Below are positions 36,066 through 48,377 of a DNA stretch of 64,000 bases, one piece after another. The DNA is from Channallabes apus (Eukaryota > Chordata > Actinopteri > Siluriformes > Clariidae), in contig JAMASW010000032.1 of assembly GCA_030522415.1 (NCBI GenBank), positions 404,001 through 468,000 of the forward strand, given 5' to 3'. Made by a program: the position numbers and the translations under genes. Numbering within the stretch: position 1 is the first letter of the stretch; the number at the start of each line of letters is the position of its first letter. A model generated the notes under the pieces. The model had not been told where the DNA came from and searched no databases. It was given only the letters and a program-made list of their open reading frames with translations.

Positions 36066-37904
36066 CTTTATCTCACCGTCTTGTGCAAGAAAGTGAAAGA
36101 GATGATCATTTTCAATACAGTAATGCATTCATTGCATACATGTTGAAAAACAACTTTTTTGTTCTTCTTTTCCTCATTTTGTTCCAGAAAAATGAATACA
36201 GACTCATTTTGTTTGTTTTACATACCTATACATTAGTTGTGTGAGAAAACCGCTTTCCTGAGCTCGTAGAGAGCTAAGAACGCAGCAAATGCTTTATCTC
36301 ACCGTCTTGTGCATGAAAGTGAATGAGATGATCATTTTCAATACAGTAATGCATTCCTTGCATACATGTTGAAAAACAACTTTTTTGTTCTTCTTTTTCT
36401 CATTTTGTTCCAGAAAAATGAATACAAACTCATTTTGTTTGTTTTACATACGTACACATTAGTTGTGTGAGAAAACCGCTTTCCTGAGCTCGTAGAGAGC
36501 TAAGAACGCAGCAAACGCTTTATCTCACCGTCTTGTGCATGAAAATGAAAGAGATTATCATTTTCAATACAGTAATGCATTCTTTGCATACATGTTGAAA
36601 AACAACTTTTTTGTTCTTCTTTTTCTCATTTTGTTCCAGAAAAATGAATACAGACTCATTTTGTTTGTTTTACATACGTACACATTAGTTGTGTGAGAAA
36701 ACCGCTTTCCTGAGCTCGTAGAGAGCTAAGAACGCAGCAAACGCTTTATCTCACCGTCTTGTGCATGAAAGTGAATGAGATGAACATTTTCAATACAGTA
36801 ATGCATTCTTTGCATACATGTTGAAAAACCGCTTTCCTGAGCTCGTAGAGAGCTAAGAACGCAGCAAACGCTTTATCTCACCGTTTTGTGCATGAAAGTG
36901 AAAGAGATTATCATTTTCAATACAGTAATGCATTCTTTGCATACATGTTGAAAAACAACTTTTTTGTTCTTCTTATTTTACTCATTTTGTTCCAGAAAAA
37001 TGAATACAAATTCATTTTGTTTGTTTTACATACCTATACATTAGTTGTGTGAGAAAACCGCTTTCCTGAGCTCGTAGAGAGCTAAGAACGCAGCAAACGC
37101 TTTATCTCACCGTCTTGTGCCTGAAAGTGAAAGAGATGATCATTTTCAATACAGTAATGCATTCTTTGCATACATGTTGAAAAATAACTTTTTTGTTCTT
37201 CTTTTTCTCATTTTGTTCCAGAAAAATGAATACAGACTCATTTTGTTTGTTTTACATACGTACACATTAGTTGTGTGAGAAAACCGCTTTCCCGAGCTCG
37301 TAGAGAGCTAAGAACGCAGCAAACGCTTTATCTCACCGTCTTGTGCATGAAAGTGAATGAGATGATCATTTTCAATACATTAATGTATTCTTTGCATACA
37401 TGTTGAAAAACCGCTTTCCTGAGCTCGTAGAGAGCTAAGAACGCAGCAAACGCTTTATCTCACCGTCTTGTGCATGAAAGTGAATGAGATGATCATTTTC
37501 AATACAGTAATGCATTCATTGCATACATGTTGAAAAACAACTTTTTTGTTCTTCTTTTCCTCATTTTGTTCCAGAAAAATGAATACAAACTCATTTTGTT
37601 TGTTTTACATACCTATACATTAGTTGTGTGAGAAAACCGCTTTCCTGAGCTCGTAGAGAGCTAAGAACGCAGCAAACGCTTTATCTCACCGTCTTGTGCA
37701 TGAAAGTGAATGAGATGATCATTTTCAATACAGTAATGCATTCATTGCATACATGTTGAAAAACAACTTTTTTGTTCTTCTTTTCCTCATTTTGTTCCAG
37801 AAAAATGAATACAAACTCATTTTGTTTGTTTTACATACCTATACATTAGTTGTGTGAGAAAACCGCTTTCCTGAGCTCGTAGAGAGCTAAGAACGCAGCA
37901 AACG
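36066..37904 (+). repeat. 5300-bp offset block, copy 1
   Basis: Monomers at 36066, 36292, 36518, 36744 (short), 36871 (229), 37100, 37326 (short), 37453 and 37679 match 41366-43204 at a 5300-bp offset. Similarity continues into the next monomer to about 38048, where tttgttttacatacgtac replaces tttcttttacatacctat. The short monomer at 36744 combines gagatgaac with a cagtaatgcattctttg block, unlike the palindrome-bearing short forms. The 36871 head has cgttttgtgc. Confidence 0.92.
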
Positions 37905-40557
37905 CTTTCTCTCAACGTCTTGTGCATGAAAGTGAAAGAGATGATCATTTTCAATACAGTAATGCATTCTTTGCATACATGTTGAAAAACAACTTTTTTG
38001 TTCTTCTTTTTCTCATTTTGTTCCAGAAAAATGAATACAGACTCATTTTGTTTGTTTTACATACGTACACATTAGTTGTGTGTGAAAACCGCTTTCCCGA
38101 GCTCGTAGAGAGCTAAGAACGCAGGAAACTCTTTATCTCACCGTCTTGTGCATGAAAGTGAATGAGATGATCATTTTCAATACATTAATGTATTCTTTGC
38201 ATACATGTTGAAAAACCGCTTTCCTGAGCTCGTAGAGAGCTAAGAACGCAGCAAACGCTTTATCTCACCGTCTTGTGCATGAAAGTGAATGAGATGATCA
38301 TTTTCAATACAGTAATGCATTCATTGCATACATGTTGAAAAACAACTTTTTTGTTCTTCTTATTTTACTCATTTTGTTCCAGAAAAATGAATACAAATTC
38401 ATTTTGTTTGTTTTACATACCTATACATTAGTTGTGTGAGAAAACCGCTTTCCTGAGCTCGTAGAGAGCTAAGAACGCAGCAAACGTTTTCTCTCACCGT
38501 CTTGTGCATGAAAGTGAAAGAGATGATCATTTTCAATACATTAATGCATTCATTGCATACATGTTGAAAAACAACTTTTTTGTTCTTCTTTTCCCCATTT
38601 TGTTCCAGAAAAATGAATACAAACTCATTTTGTTTGTTTTACATACCTATACATTAGTTGTGTGAGAAAACCGCTTTCCTGAGCTCGTAGAGAGCTAAGA
38701 ACGCAGCAAACGCTTTCTCTCACCGTCTTGTGCATGGAAGTGAAAGAGATGATCATTTTCAATACAGTAAAGCATTCTTTGAATACATGTTGAAAAACAA
38801 CTTTTTTGTTCTTCTTCTTTTACTCATTTTGTTCCAGAAAAATGAATACAGACTCATTTTGTTTGTTTTACATACGTACACATTAGTTGTGTGAGAAAAC
38901 CGCTTTCCTGAGCTCGTAGAGAGCTAAGAACGCAGCAAACGCTTTATCTCACCGTCTTGTGCATGAAAGTGAAAGAGATTATCATTTTCAATACAGTAAT
39001 GCATTCTTTGCATACATGTTGAAAAACAACTTTTTTGTTCTTCTTTTTCTCATTTTGTTCCAGAAAAATGAATACAGACTCATTTTGTTTGTTTTACATA
39101 CGTACACATTAGTTGTGTGAGAAAACCGCTTTCCTGAGCTCGTAGAGAGCTAAGAACGCAGCAAACGCTTTATCTCACCGTCTTGTGCATGAAAGTGAAT
39201 GAGATGAACATTTTCAATACATTAATGTATTCTTTGCATACATGTTGAAAAACCGCTTTCCTGAGCTCGTAGAGAGCTAAGAACGCAGCAAACGCTTTAT
39301 CTCACCGTCTTGTGCATGAAAGTGAATGAGATGATCATTTTCAATACAGTAATGCATTCTTTGCATACATGTTGAAAAACAACTTTTTTGTTCTTCTTTT
39401 TCTCATTTTGTTCCAGAAAAATGAATACAGACTCATTTTGTTTCTTTTACATACCTATACATTAGTTGTGTGAGAAAACCGCTTTCCTGAGCTCGTAGAG
39501 AGCTAAGAACGCAGCAAACGCTTTATCTCACCGTCTTGTGCATGAAAGTGAATGAGATGATCATTTTCAATACAGTAATGCATTCATTGCATACATGTTG
39601 AAAAACAACTTTTTTGTTCTTCTTATTTTACTCATTTTGTTCCAGAAAAATGAATACAAATTCATTTTGTTTGTTTTACATACCTATACATTAGTTGTGT
39701 GAGAAAACCGCTTTACTGAGCTCGTAGAGAGCTAAGAACGCAGCAAACGTTTTCTCTCACCGTCTTGTGCATGAAAGTGAAAGAGATGATCATTTTCAAT
39801 ACATTAATGCATTCATTGCATACATGTTGAAAAACAACTTTTTTGTTCTTCTTTTCCCCATTTTGTTCCAGAAAAATGAATACAAACTCATTTTGTTTGT
39901 TTTACATACGTACACATTAGTTGTGTGAGAAAACCGCTTTCCTGAGCTCGTAGAGAGCTAAGAACGCAGCAAACGCTTTATCTCACCGTCTTGTGCATGA
40001 AAATGAAAGAGATTATCATTTTCAATACAGTAATGCATTCTTTGCATACATGTTGAAAAACAACTTTTTTGTTCTTCTTTTTCTCATTTTGTTCCAGAAA
40101 AATGAATACAGACTCATTTTGTTTGTTTTACATACGTACACATTAGTTGTGTGAGAAAACCGCTTTCCTGAGCTCGTAGAGAGCTAAGAACGCAGCAAAC
40201 GCTTTATCTCACCGTCTTGTGCATGAAAGTGAATGAGATGAACATTTTCAATACATTAATGTATTCTTTGCATACATGTTGAAAAACCGCTTTCCTGAGC
40301 TCGTAGAGAGCTAAGAACGCAGCAAACGCTTTATCTCACCGTCTTGTGCATGAAAGTGAAAGAGATTATCATTTTCAATACAGTAATGCATTCTTTGCAT
40401 ACATGTTGAAAAACAACTTTTTTGTTCTTCTTATTTTACTCATTTTGTTCCAGAAAAATGAATACAAATTCATTTTGTTTGTTTTACATACCTATACATT
40501 AGTTGTGTGAGAAAACCGCTTTCCTGAGCTCGTAGAGAGCTAAGAATGCAGCAAACG
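37905..40557 (+). repeat. 4718-bp spaced higher-order block, copy 2
   Basis: Second copy of 33187-35839. Private changes are gcaggaaact (about 38122) and tttgaatacatg (about 38779). It lacks the catattc change of copy 1. That change is instead shared by copy 1 with the block at 45954-46990, which bears on the order of copying events. Confidence 0.94.
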
Positions 40558-41136
40558 CTTTATCTCACCGTCTTGTGCCTGAAAGTGAAAGAGATGATCA
40601 TTTTCAATACAGTAATGCATTCTTTGCATACATGTTGAAAAATAACTTTTTTGTTCTTCTTTTTCTCATTTTGTTCCAGAAAAATGAATACAGACTCATT
40701 TTGTTTGTTTTACATACGTACACATTAGTTGTGTGAGAAAACCGCTTTCCCGAGCTCGTAGAGAGCTAAGAACGCAGCAAACGCTTTATCTCACCGTCTT
40801 GTGCATGAAAGTGAATGAGATGATCATTTTCAATACATTAATGTATTCTTTGCATACATGTTGAAAAACCGCTTTCCTGAGCTCGTAGAGAGCTAAGAAC
40901 GCAGCAAACGCTTTATCTCACCGTCTTGTGCATGAAAGTGAATGAGATGATCATTTTCAATACAGTAATGCATTCATTGCATACATGTTGAAAAACAACT
41001 TTTTTGTTCTTCTTTTCCTCATTTTGTTCCAGAAAAATGAATACAAACTCATTTTGTTTGTTTTACATTCCTATACATTAGTTGTGTGAGAAAACCGCTT
41101 TCCTGAGCTCGTAGAGAGCTAAGAACGCAGCAAACG
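40558..41136 (+). repeat. Three-monomer stretch lost from the upstream copy
   Basis: Monomers at 40558 (cctgaaag/aaataac/cccgag), 40784 (short) and 40911 (cattcattg, cttttcctc, attcctatac). In the copy 4718 bp upstream, the equivalent of this stretch plus the start of the next D monomer is replaced by the hybrid at 35840. Apart from the single change attcctatac the monomers are ordinary. Confidence 0.92.
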
Positions 41137-43430
41137 CTTTATCTCACCGTCTTGTGCATGAAAGTGAATGAGATGATCATTTTCAATACATTAATGTATT
41201 CTTTGCATACATGTTGAAAAACAACTTTTTTGATCTTCTTTTTTTACTCATTTTGTTCCAGAAAAATGAATACAGACTCATTTTGTTTGTTTTACATACC
41301 TACACATTAGTTGTGTGAGAAAACCGCTTTCCTGAGCTCGTAGAGAGCTTAGAACGCAGCAAACGCTTTATCTCACCGTCTTGTGCAAGAAAGTGAAAGA
41401 GATGATCATTTTCAATACAGTAATGCATTCATTGCATACATGTTGAAAAACAACTTTTTTGTTCTTCTTTTCCTCATTTTGTTCCAGAAAAATGAATACA
41501 GACTCATTTTGTTTGTTTTACATACCTATACATTAGTTGTGTGAGAAAACCGCTTTCCTGAGCTCGTAGAGAGCTAAGAACGCAGCAAATGCTTTATCTC
41601 ACCGTCTTGTGCATGAAAGTGAATGAGATGATCATTTTCAATACAGTAATGCATTCCTTGCATACATGTTGAAAAACAACTTTTTTGTTCTTCTTTTTCT
41701 CATTTTGTTCCAGAAAAATGAATACAAACTCATTTTGTTTGTTTTACATACGTACACATTAGTTGTGTGAGAAAACCGCTTTCCTGAGCTCGTAGAGAGC
41801 TAAGAACGCAGCAAACGCTTTATCTCACCGTCTTGTGCATGAAAATGAAAGAGATTATCATTTTCAATACAGTAATGCATTCTTTGCATACATGTTGAAA
41901 AACAACTTTTTTGTTCTTCTTTTTCTCATTTTGTTCCAGAAAAATGAATACAGACTCATTTTGTTTGTTTTACATACGTACACATTAGTTGTGTGAGAAA
42001 ACCGCTTTCCTGAGCTCGTAGAGAGCTAAGAACGCAGCAAACGCTTTATCTCACCGTCTTGTGCATGAAAGTGAATGAGATGAACATTTTCAATACAGTA
42101 ATGCATTCTTTGCATACATGTTGAAAAACCGCTTTCCTGAGCTCGTAGAGAGCTAAGAACGCAGCAAACGCTTTATCTCACTGTCTTGTGCATGAAAGTG
42201 AAAGAGATTATCATTTTCAATACAGTAATGCATTCTTTGCATACATGTTGAAAAACAACTTTTTTGTTCTTCTTATTTTACTCATTTTGTTCCAGAAAAA
42301 TGAATACAAATTCATTTTGTTTGTTTTACATACCTATACATTAGTTGTGTGAGAAAACCGCTTTCCTGAGCTCGTAGAGAGCTAAGAACGCAGCAAACGC
42401 TTTATCTCACCGTCTTGTGCCTGAAAGTGAAAGAGATGATCATTTTCAATACAGTAATGCATTCTTTGCATACATGTTGAAAAATAACTTTTTTGTTCTT
42501 CTTTTTCTCATTTTGTTCCAGAAAAATGAATACAGACTCATTTTGTTTGTTTTACATACGTACACATTAGTTGTGTGAGAAAACTGCTTTCCCGAGCTCG
42601 TAGAGAGCTAAGAACGCAGCAAACGCTTTATCTCACCGTCTTGTGCATGAAAGTGAATGAGATGATCATTTTCAATACATTAATGTATTCTTTGCATACA
42701 TGTTGAAAAACCGCTTTCCTGAGCTCGTAGAGAGCTAAGAACGCAGCAAACGCTTTATCTCACCGTCTTGTGCATGAAAGTGAATGAGATGATCATTTTC
42801 AATACAGTAATGCATTCATTGCATACATGTTGAAAAACAACTTTTTTGTTCTTCTTTTCCTCATTTTGTTCCAGAAAAATGAATACAAACTCAATTTGTT
42901 TGTTTTACATACCTATACATTAGTTGTGTGAGAAAACCGCTTTCCTGAGCTCGTAGAGAGCTAAGAACGCAGCAAACGCTTTATCTCACCGTCTTGTGCA
43001 TGAAAGTGAATGAGATGATCATTTTCAATACAGTAATGCATTCATTGCATACATGTTGAAAAACAACTTTTTTGTTCTTCTTTTCCTCATTTTGTTCCAG
43101 AAAAATGAATACAAACTCATTTTGTTTGTTTTACATACCTATACATTAGTTGTGTGAGAAAACCGCTTTCCTGAGCTCGTAGAGAGCTAAGAACGCAGCA
43201 AACGCTTTCTCTCAACGTCTTGTGCATGAAAGTGAAAGAGATGATCATTTTCAATACAGTAATGCATTCTTTGCATACATGTTGAAAAACAACTTTTTTG
43301 TTCTTCTTTTTCTCATTTTGTTCCAGAAAAATGAATACAGACTCATTTTGTTTCTTTTACATACCTATACATTAGTTGTGTGAGAAAACCGCTTTCCTGA
43401 GCTCGTAGAGAGCTAAGAACGCAGCAAACG
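41137..43430 (+). repeat. 2294-bp higher-order repeat
   Basis: Eleven monomers: 41137 (229), 41366, 41592, 41818, 42044 (short), 42171 (229), 42400, 42626 (short), 42753, 42979 and 43205. The unit repeats at 43431 but there has one fewer 226-bp monomer (2068 bp). The extra one here is one of the adjacent near-identical cattcattg/cttttcctc monomers at 42753 and 42979. Private changes include ctgtcttgtgc (about 42181), aaactgctttc (about 42582) and tcaatttg (about 42892). Confidence 0.93.
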
Positions 43431-45498
43431 CTTTATCTCACCGTCTTGTGCATGAAAGTGAATGAGATGATCATTTTCAATACATTAATGTATTCTTTGC
43501 ATACATGTTGAAAAACAACTTTTTTGATCTTCTTTTTTTACTCATTTTGTTCCAGAAAAATGAATACAGACTCATTTTGTTTGTTTTACATACCTACACA
43601 TTAGTTGTGTGAGAAAACCGCTTTCCTGAGCTCGTAGAGAGCTTAGAACGCAGCAAACGCTTTATCTCACCGTCTTGTGCAAGAAAGTGAAAGAGATGAT
43701 CATTTTCAATACAGTAATGCATTCATTGCATACATGTTGAAAAACAACTTTTTTGTTCTTCTTTTCCTCATTTTGTTCCAGAAAAATGAATACAGACTCA
43801 TTTTGTTTGTTTTACATACCTATACATTAGTTGTGTGAGAAAACCGCTTTCCTGAGCTCGTAGAGAGCTAAGAACGCAGCAAATGCTTTATCTCACCGTC
43901 TTGTGCATGAAAGTGAATGAGATGATCATTTTCAATACAGTAATGCATTCCTTGCATACATGTTGAAAAACAACTTTTTTGTTCTTCTTTTTCTCATTTT
44001 GTTCCAGAAAAATGAATACAAACTCATTTTGTTTGTTTTACATACGTACACATTAGTTGTGTGAGAAAACCGCTTTCCTGAGCTCGTAGAGAGCTAAGAA
44101 CGCAGCAAACGCTTTATCTCACCGTCTTGTGCATGAAAATGAAAGAGATTATCATTCTCAATACAGTAATGCATTCTTTGCATACATGTTGAAAAACAAC
44201 TTTTTTGTTCTTCTTTTTCTCATTTTGTTCCAGAAAAATGAATACAGACTCATTTTGTTTGTTTTACATACGTACACATTAGTTGTGTGAGAAAACCGCT
44301 TTCCTGAGCTCGTAGAGAGCTAAGAACGCAGCAAACGCTTTATCTCACCGTCTTGTGCATGAAAGTGAATGAGATGAACATTTTCAATACAGTAATGCAT
44401 TCTTTGCATACATGTTGAAAAACCGCTTTCCTGAGCTCGTAGAGAGCTAAGAACGCAGCAAACGCTTTATCTCACCGTCTTGTGCATGAAAGTGAAAGAG
44501 ATTATCATTTTCAATACAGTAATGCATTCTTTGCATACATGTTGAAAAACAACTTTTTTGTTCTTCTTATTTTACTCATTTTGTTCCAGAAAAATGAATA
44601 CAAATTCATTTTGTTTGTTTTACATACCTATACATTAGTTGTGTGAGAAAACCGCTTTCCTGAGCTCGTAGAGAGCTAAGAACGCAGCAAACGCTTTATC
44701 TCACCGTCTTGTGCCTGAAAGTGAAAGAGATGATCATTTTCAATACAGTAATGCATTCTTTGCATACATGTTGAAAAATAACTTTTTTGTTCTTCTTTTT
44801 CTCATTTTGTTCCAGAAAAATGAATACAGACTCATTTTGTTTGTTTTACATACGTACACATTAGTTGTGTGAGAAAACCGCTTTCCCGAGCTCGTAGAGA
44901 GCTAAGAACGCAGCAAACGCTTTATCTCACCGTCTTGTGCATGAAAGTGAATGAGATGATCATTTTCAATACATTAATGTATTCTTTGCATACATGTTGA
45001 AAAACCGCTTTCCTGAGCTCGTAGAGAGCTAAGAACGCAGCAAACGCTTTATCTCACCGTCTTGTGCATGAAAGTGAATGAGATGATCATTTTCAATACA
45101 GTAATGCATTCATTGCATACATGTTGAAAAACAACTTTTTTGTTCTTCTTTTCCTCATTTTGTTCCAGAAAAATGAATACAAACTCATTTTGTTTGTTTT
45201 ACATACCTATACATTAGTTGTGTGAGAAAACCGCTTTCCTGAGCTCGTAGAGAGCTAAGAACGCAGCAAACGCTTTCTCTCAACGTCTTGTGCATGAAAG
45301 TGAAAGAGATGATCATTTTCAATACAGTAATGCATTCTTTGCATACATGTTGAAAAACAACTTTTTTGTTCTTCTTTTTCTCATTTTGTTCCAGAAAAAT
45401 GAATACAGACTCATTTTGTTTCTTTTACATACCTATACATTAGTTGTGTGAGAAAACCGCTTTCCTGAGCTCGTAGAGAGCTAAGAACGCAGCAAACG
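43431..45498 (+). repeat. 2068-bp version of the 41137 unit
   Basis: Ten monomers: 43431 (229), 43660, 43886, 44112, 44338 (short), 44465 (229), 44694, 44920 (short), 45047 and 45273. It matches 41137-43430 in order except for the absent duplicate 226-bp monomer. The identical total length to the 23647 unit is coincidental: the classes differ (no gtgtgtgaaaac monomer, gagatgaac short form present). A private cattctca lies near 44156. Confidence 0.92.
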
Positions 45499-48377
45499 CT
45501 TTATCTCACCGTCTTGTGCATGAAAGTGAATGAGATGATCATTTTCAATACATTAATGTATTCTTTGCATACATGTTGAAAAACAACTTTTTTGTTCTTC
45601 TTCTTTTACTCATTTTGTTCCAGAAAAATGAATACAGACTCATTTTGTTTGTTTTACATACGTACACATTAGTTGTGTGAGAAAACCGCTTTCCTGAGCT
45701 CGTAGAGAGCTAAGAACGCAGCAAACGCTTTATCTCACCGTCTTGTGCATGAAAGTGAAAGAGATTATCATTTTCAATACAGTAATGCATTCTTTGCATA
45801 CATGTTGAAAAACAACTTTTTTGTTCTTCTTTTTCTCATTTTGTTCCAGAAAAATGAATACAGACTCATTTTGTTTCTTTTACATACCTATACATTAGTT
45901 GTGTGAGAAAACCGCTTTCCTGAGCTCGTAGAGAGCTAAGAACGCAGCAAACGCTTTATCTCACCGTCTTGTGCATGAAAGTGAATGAGATGATCATTTT
46001 CAATACAGTAATGCATTCATTGCATACATGTTGAAAAACAACTTTTTTGTTCTTCTTATTTTACTCATTTTGTTCCAGAAAAATGAATACAAATTCATTT
46101 TGTTTGTTTTACATACCTATACATTAGTTGTGTGAGAAAACCGCTTTACTGAGCTCGTAGAGAGCTAAGAACGCAGCAAACGTTTTCTCTCACCGTCTTG
46201 TGCATGAAAGTGAAAGAGATGATCATTTTCAATACATTAATGCATTCATTGCATACATGTTGAAAAACAACTTTTTTGTTCTTCTTTTCCCCATTTTGTT
46301 CCAGAAAAATGAATACAAACTGATTTTGTTTGTTTTACATACGTACACATTAGTTGTGTGAGAAAACCGCTTTCCTGAGCTCGTAGAGAGCTAAGAACGC
46401 AGCAAACGCTTTATCTCACCGTCTTGTGCATGAAAATGAAAGAGATTATCATTTTCAATACAGTAATGCATTCTTTGCATACATGTTGAAAAACAACTTT
46501 TTTGTTCTTCTTTTTCTCATTTTGTTCCAGAAAAATGAATACAGACTCATTTTGTTTGTTTTACATACGTACACATTAGTTGTGTGAGAAAACCGCTTTC
46601 CTGAGCTCGTAGAGAGCTAAGAACGCAGCAAACGCTTTATCTCACCGTCTTGTGCATGAAAGTGAATGAGATGAACATTTTCAATACATTAATGTATTCT
46701 TTGCATACATGTTGAAAAACCGCTTTCCTGAGCTCGTAGAGAGCTAAGAACGCAGCAAACGCTTTATCTCACCGTCTTGTGCATGAAAGTGAAAGAGATT
46801 ATCATATTCAATACAGTAATGCATTCTTTGCATACATGTTGAAAAACAACTTTTTTGTTCTTCTTATTTTACTCATTTTGTTCCAGAAAAATGAATACAA
46901 ATTCATTTTGTTTGTTTTACATACCTATACATTAGTTGTGTGAGAAAACCGCTTTCCTGAGCTCGTAGAGAGCTAAGAATGCAGCAAACGCTTTATCTCA
47001 CCGTCTTGTGCATGAAAATGAAAGAGATTATCATTTTCAATACAGTAATGCATTCTTTGCATACATGTTGAAAAACAACTTTTTTGTTCTTCTTTTTCTC
47101 ATTTTGTTCCAGAAAAATGAATACAGACTCATTTTGTTTGTTTTACATACGTACACATTAGTTGTGTGAGAAAACCGCTTTCCTGAGCTCGTAGAGAGCT
47201 AAGAACGCAGCAAACGCTTTATCTCACCGTCTTGTGCATGAAAGTGAATGAGATGAACATTTTCAATACAGTAATGCATTCTTTGCATACATGTTGAAAA
47301 ACCGCTTTCCTGAGCTCGTAGAGAGCTAAGAACGCAGCAAACGCTTTATCTCACCGTCTTGTGCATGAAAGTGAAAGAGATTATCATTTTCAATACAGTA
47401 ATGCATTCTTTGCATACATGTTGAAAAACAACTTTTTTGTTCTTCTTATTTTACTCATTTTGTTCCAGAAAAATGAATACAAATTCATTTTGTTTGTTTT
47501 ACATACCTATACATTAGTTGTGTGAGAAAACCGCTTTCCTGAGCTCGTAGAGAGCTAAGAACGCAGCAAACGCTTTATCTCACCGTCTTGTGCCTGAAAG
47601 TGAAAGAGATGATCATTTTCAATACAGTAATGCATTCTTTGCATACATGTTGAAAAATAACTTTTTTGTTCTTCTTTTTCTCATTTTGTTCCAGAAAAAT
47701 GAATACAGACTCATTTTGTTTGTTTTACATACGTACACATTAGTTGTGTGAGAAAACCGCTTTCCCGAGCTCGTAGAGAGCTAAGAACGCAGCAAACGCT
47801 TTATCTCACCGTCTTGTGCATGAAAGTGAATGAGATGATCATTTTCAATACATTAATGTATTCTTTGCATACATGTTGAAAAACCGCTTTCCTGAGCTCG
47901 TAGAGAGCTAAGAACGCAGCAAACGCTTTATCTCACCGTCTTGTGCATGAAAGTGAATGAGATGATCATTTTCAATACAGTAATGCATTCATTGCATACA
48001 TGTTGAAAAACAACTTTTTTGTTCTTCTTTTCCTCATTTTGTTCCAGAAAAATGAATACAAACTCATTTTGTTTGTTTTACATACCTATACATTAGTTGT
48101 GTGAGAAAACCGCTTTCCTGAGCTCGTAGAGAGCTAAGAACGCAGCAAACGCTTTCTCTCAACGTCTTGTGCATGAAAGTGAAAGAGATGATCATTTTCA
48201 ATACAGTAATGCATTCTTTGCATACATGTTGAAAAACAACTTTTTTGTTCTTCTTTTTCTCATTTTGTTCCAGAAAAATGAATACAGACTCATTTTGTTT
48301 CTTTTACATACCTATACATTAGTTGTGTGAGAAAACCGCTTTCCTGAGCTCGTAGAGAGCTAAGAACGCAGCAAACG
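45499..48377 (+). repeat. Satellite segment containing an 11151-bp displaced block
   Basis: Monomers at 45499 (229, cttcttcttttac), 45728, 45954 (229), 46183, 46409, 46635 (short), 46762 (229), 46991, 47217 (short), 47344 (229), 47573, 47799 (short), 47926 and 48152. The run 45954-46990 matches 34803-35839 at an 11151-bp offset, including catattc (46806 versus 35655) and the gaatgcag tail. From about 47344 on, it is in register with the 3359-bp repeats downstream. A private actgatttt lies near 46320. Confidence 0.92.

Noticed and set aside
23647..45498. Treating the 2068-bp unit at 23647 and the 2068-bp unit at 43431 as the same HOR
   Set aside because: Equal length is coincidental. The monomer classes differ: the first opens with the gtgtgtgaaaac class, the second has gagatgaac short forms and no such monomer.
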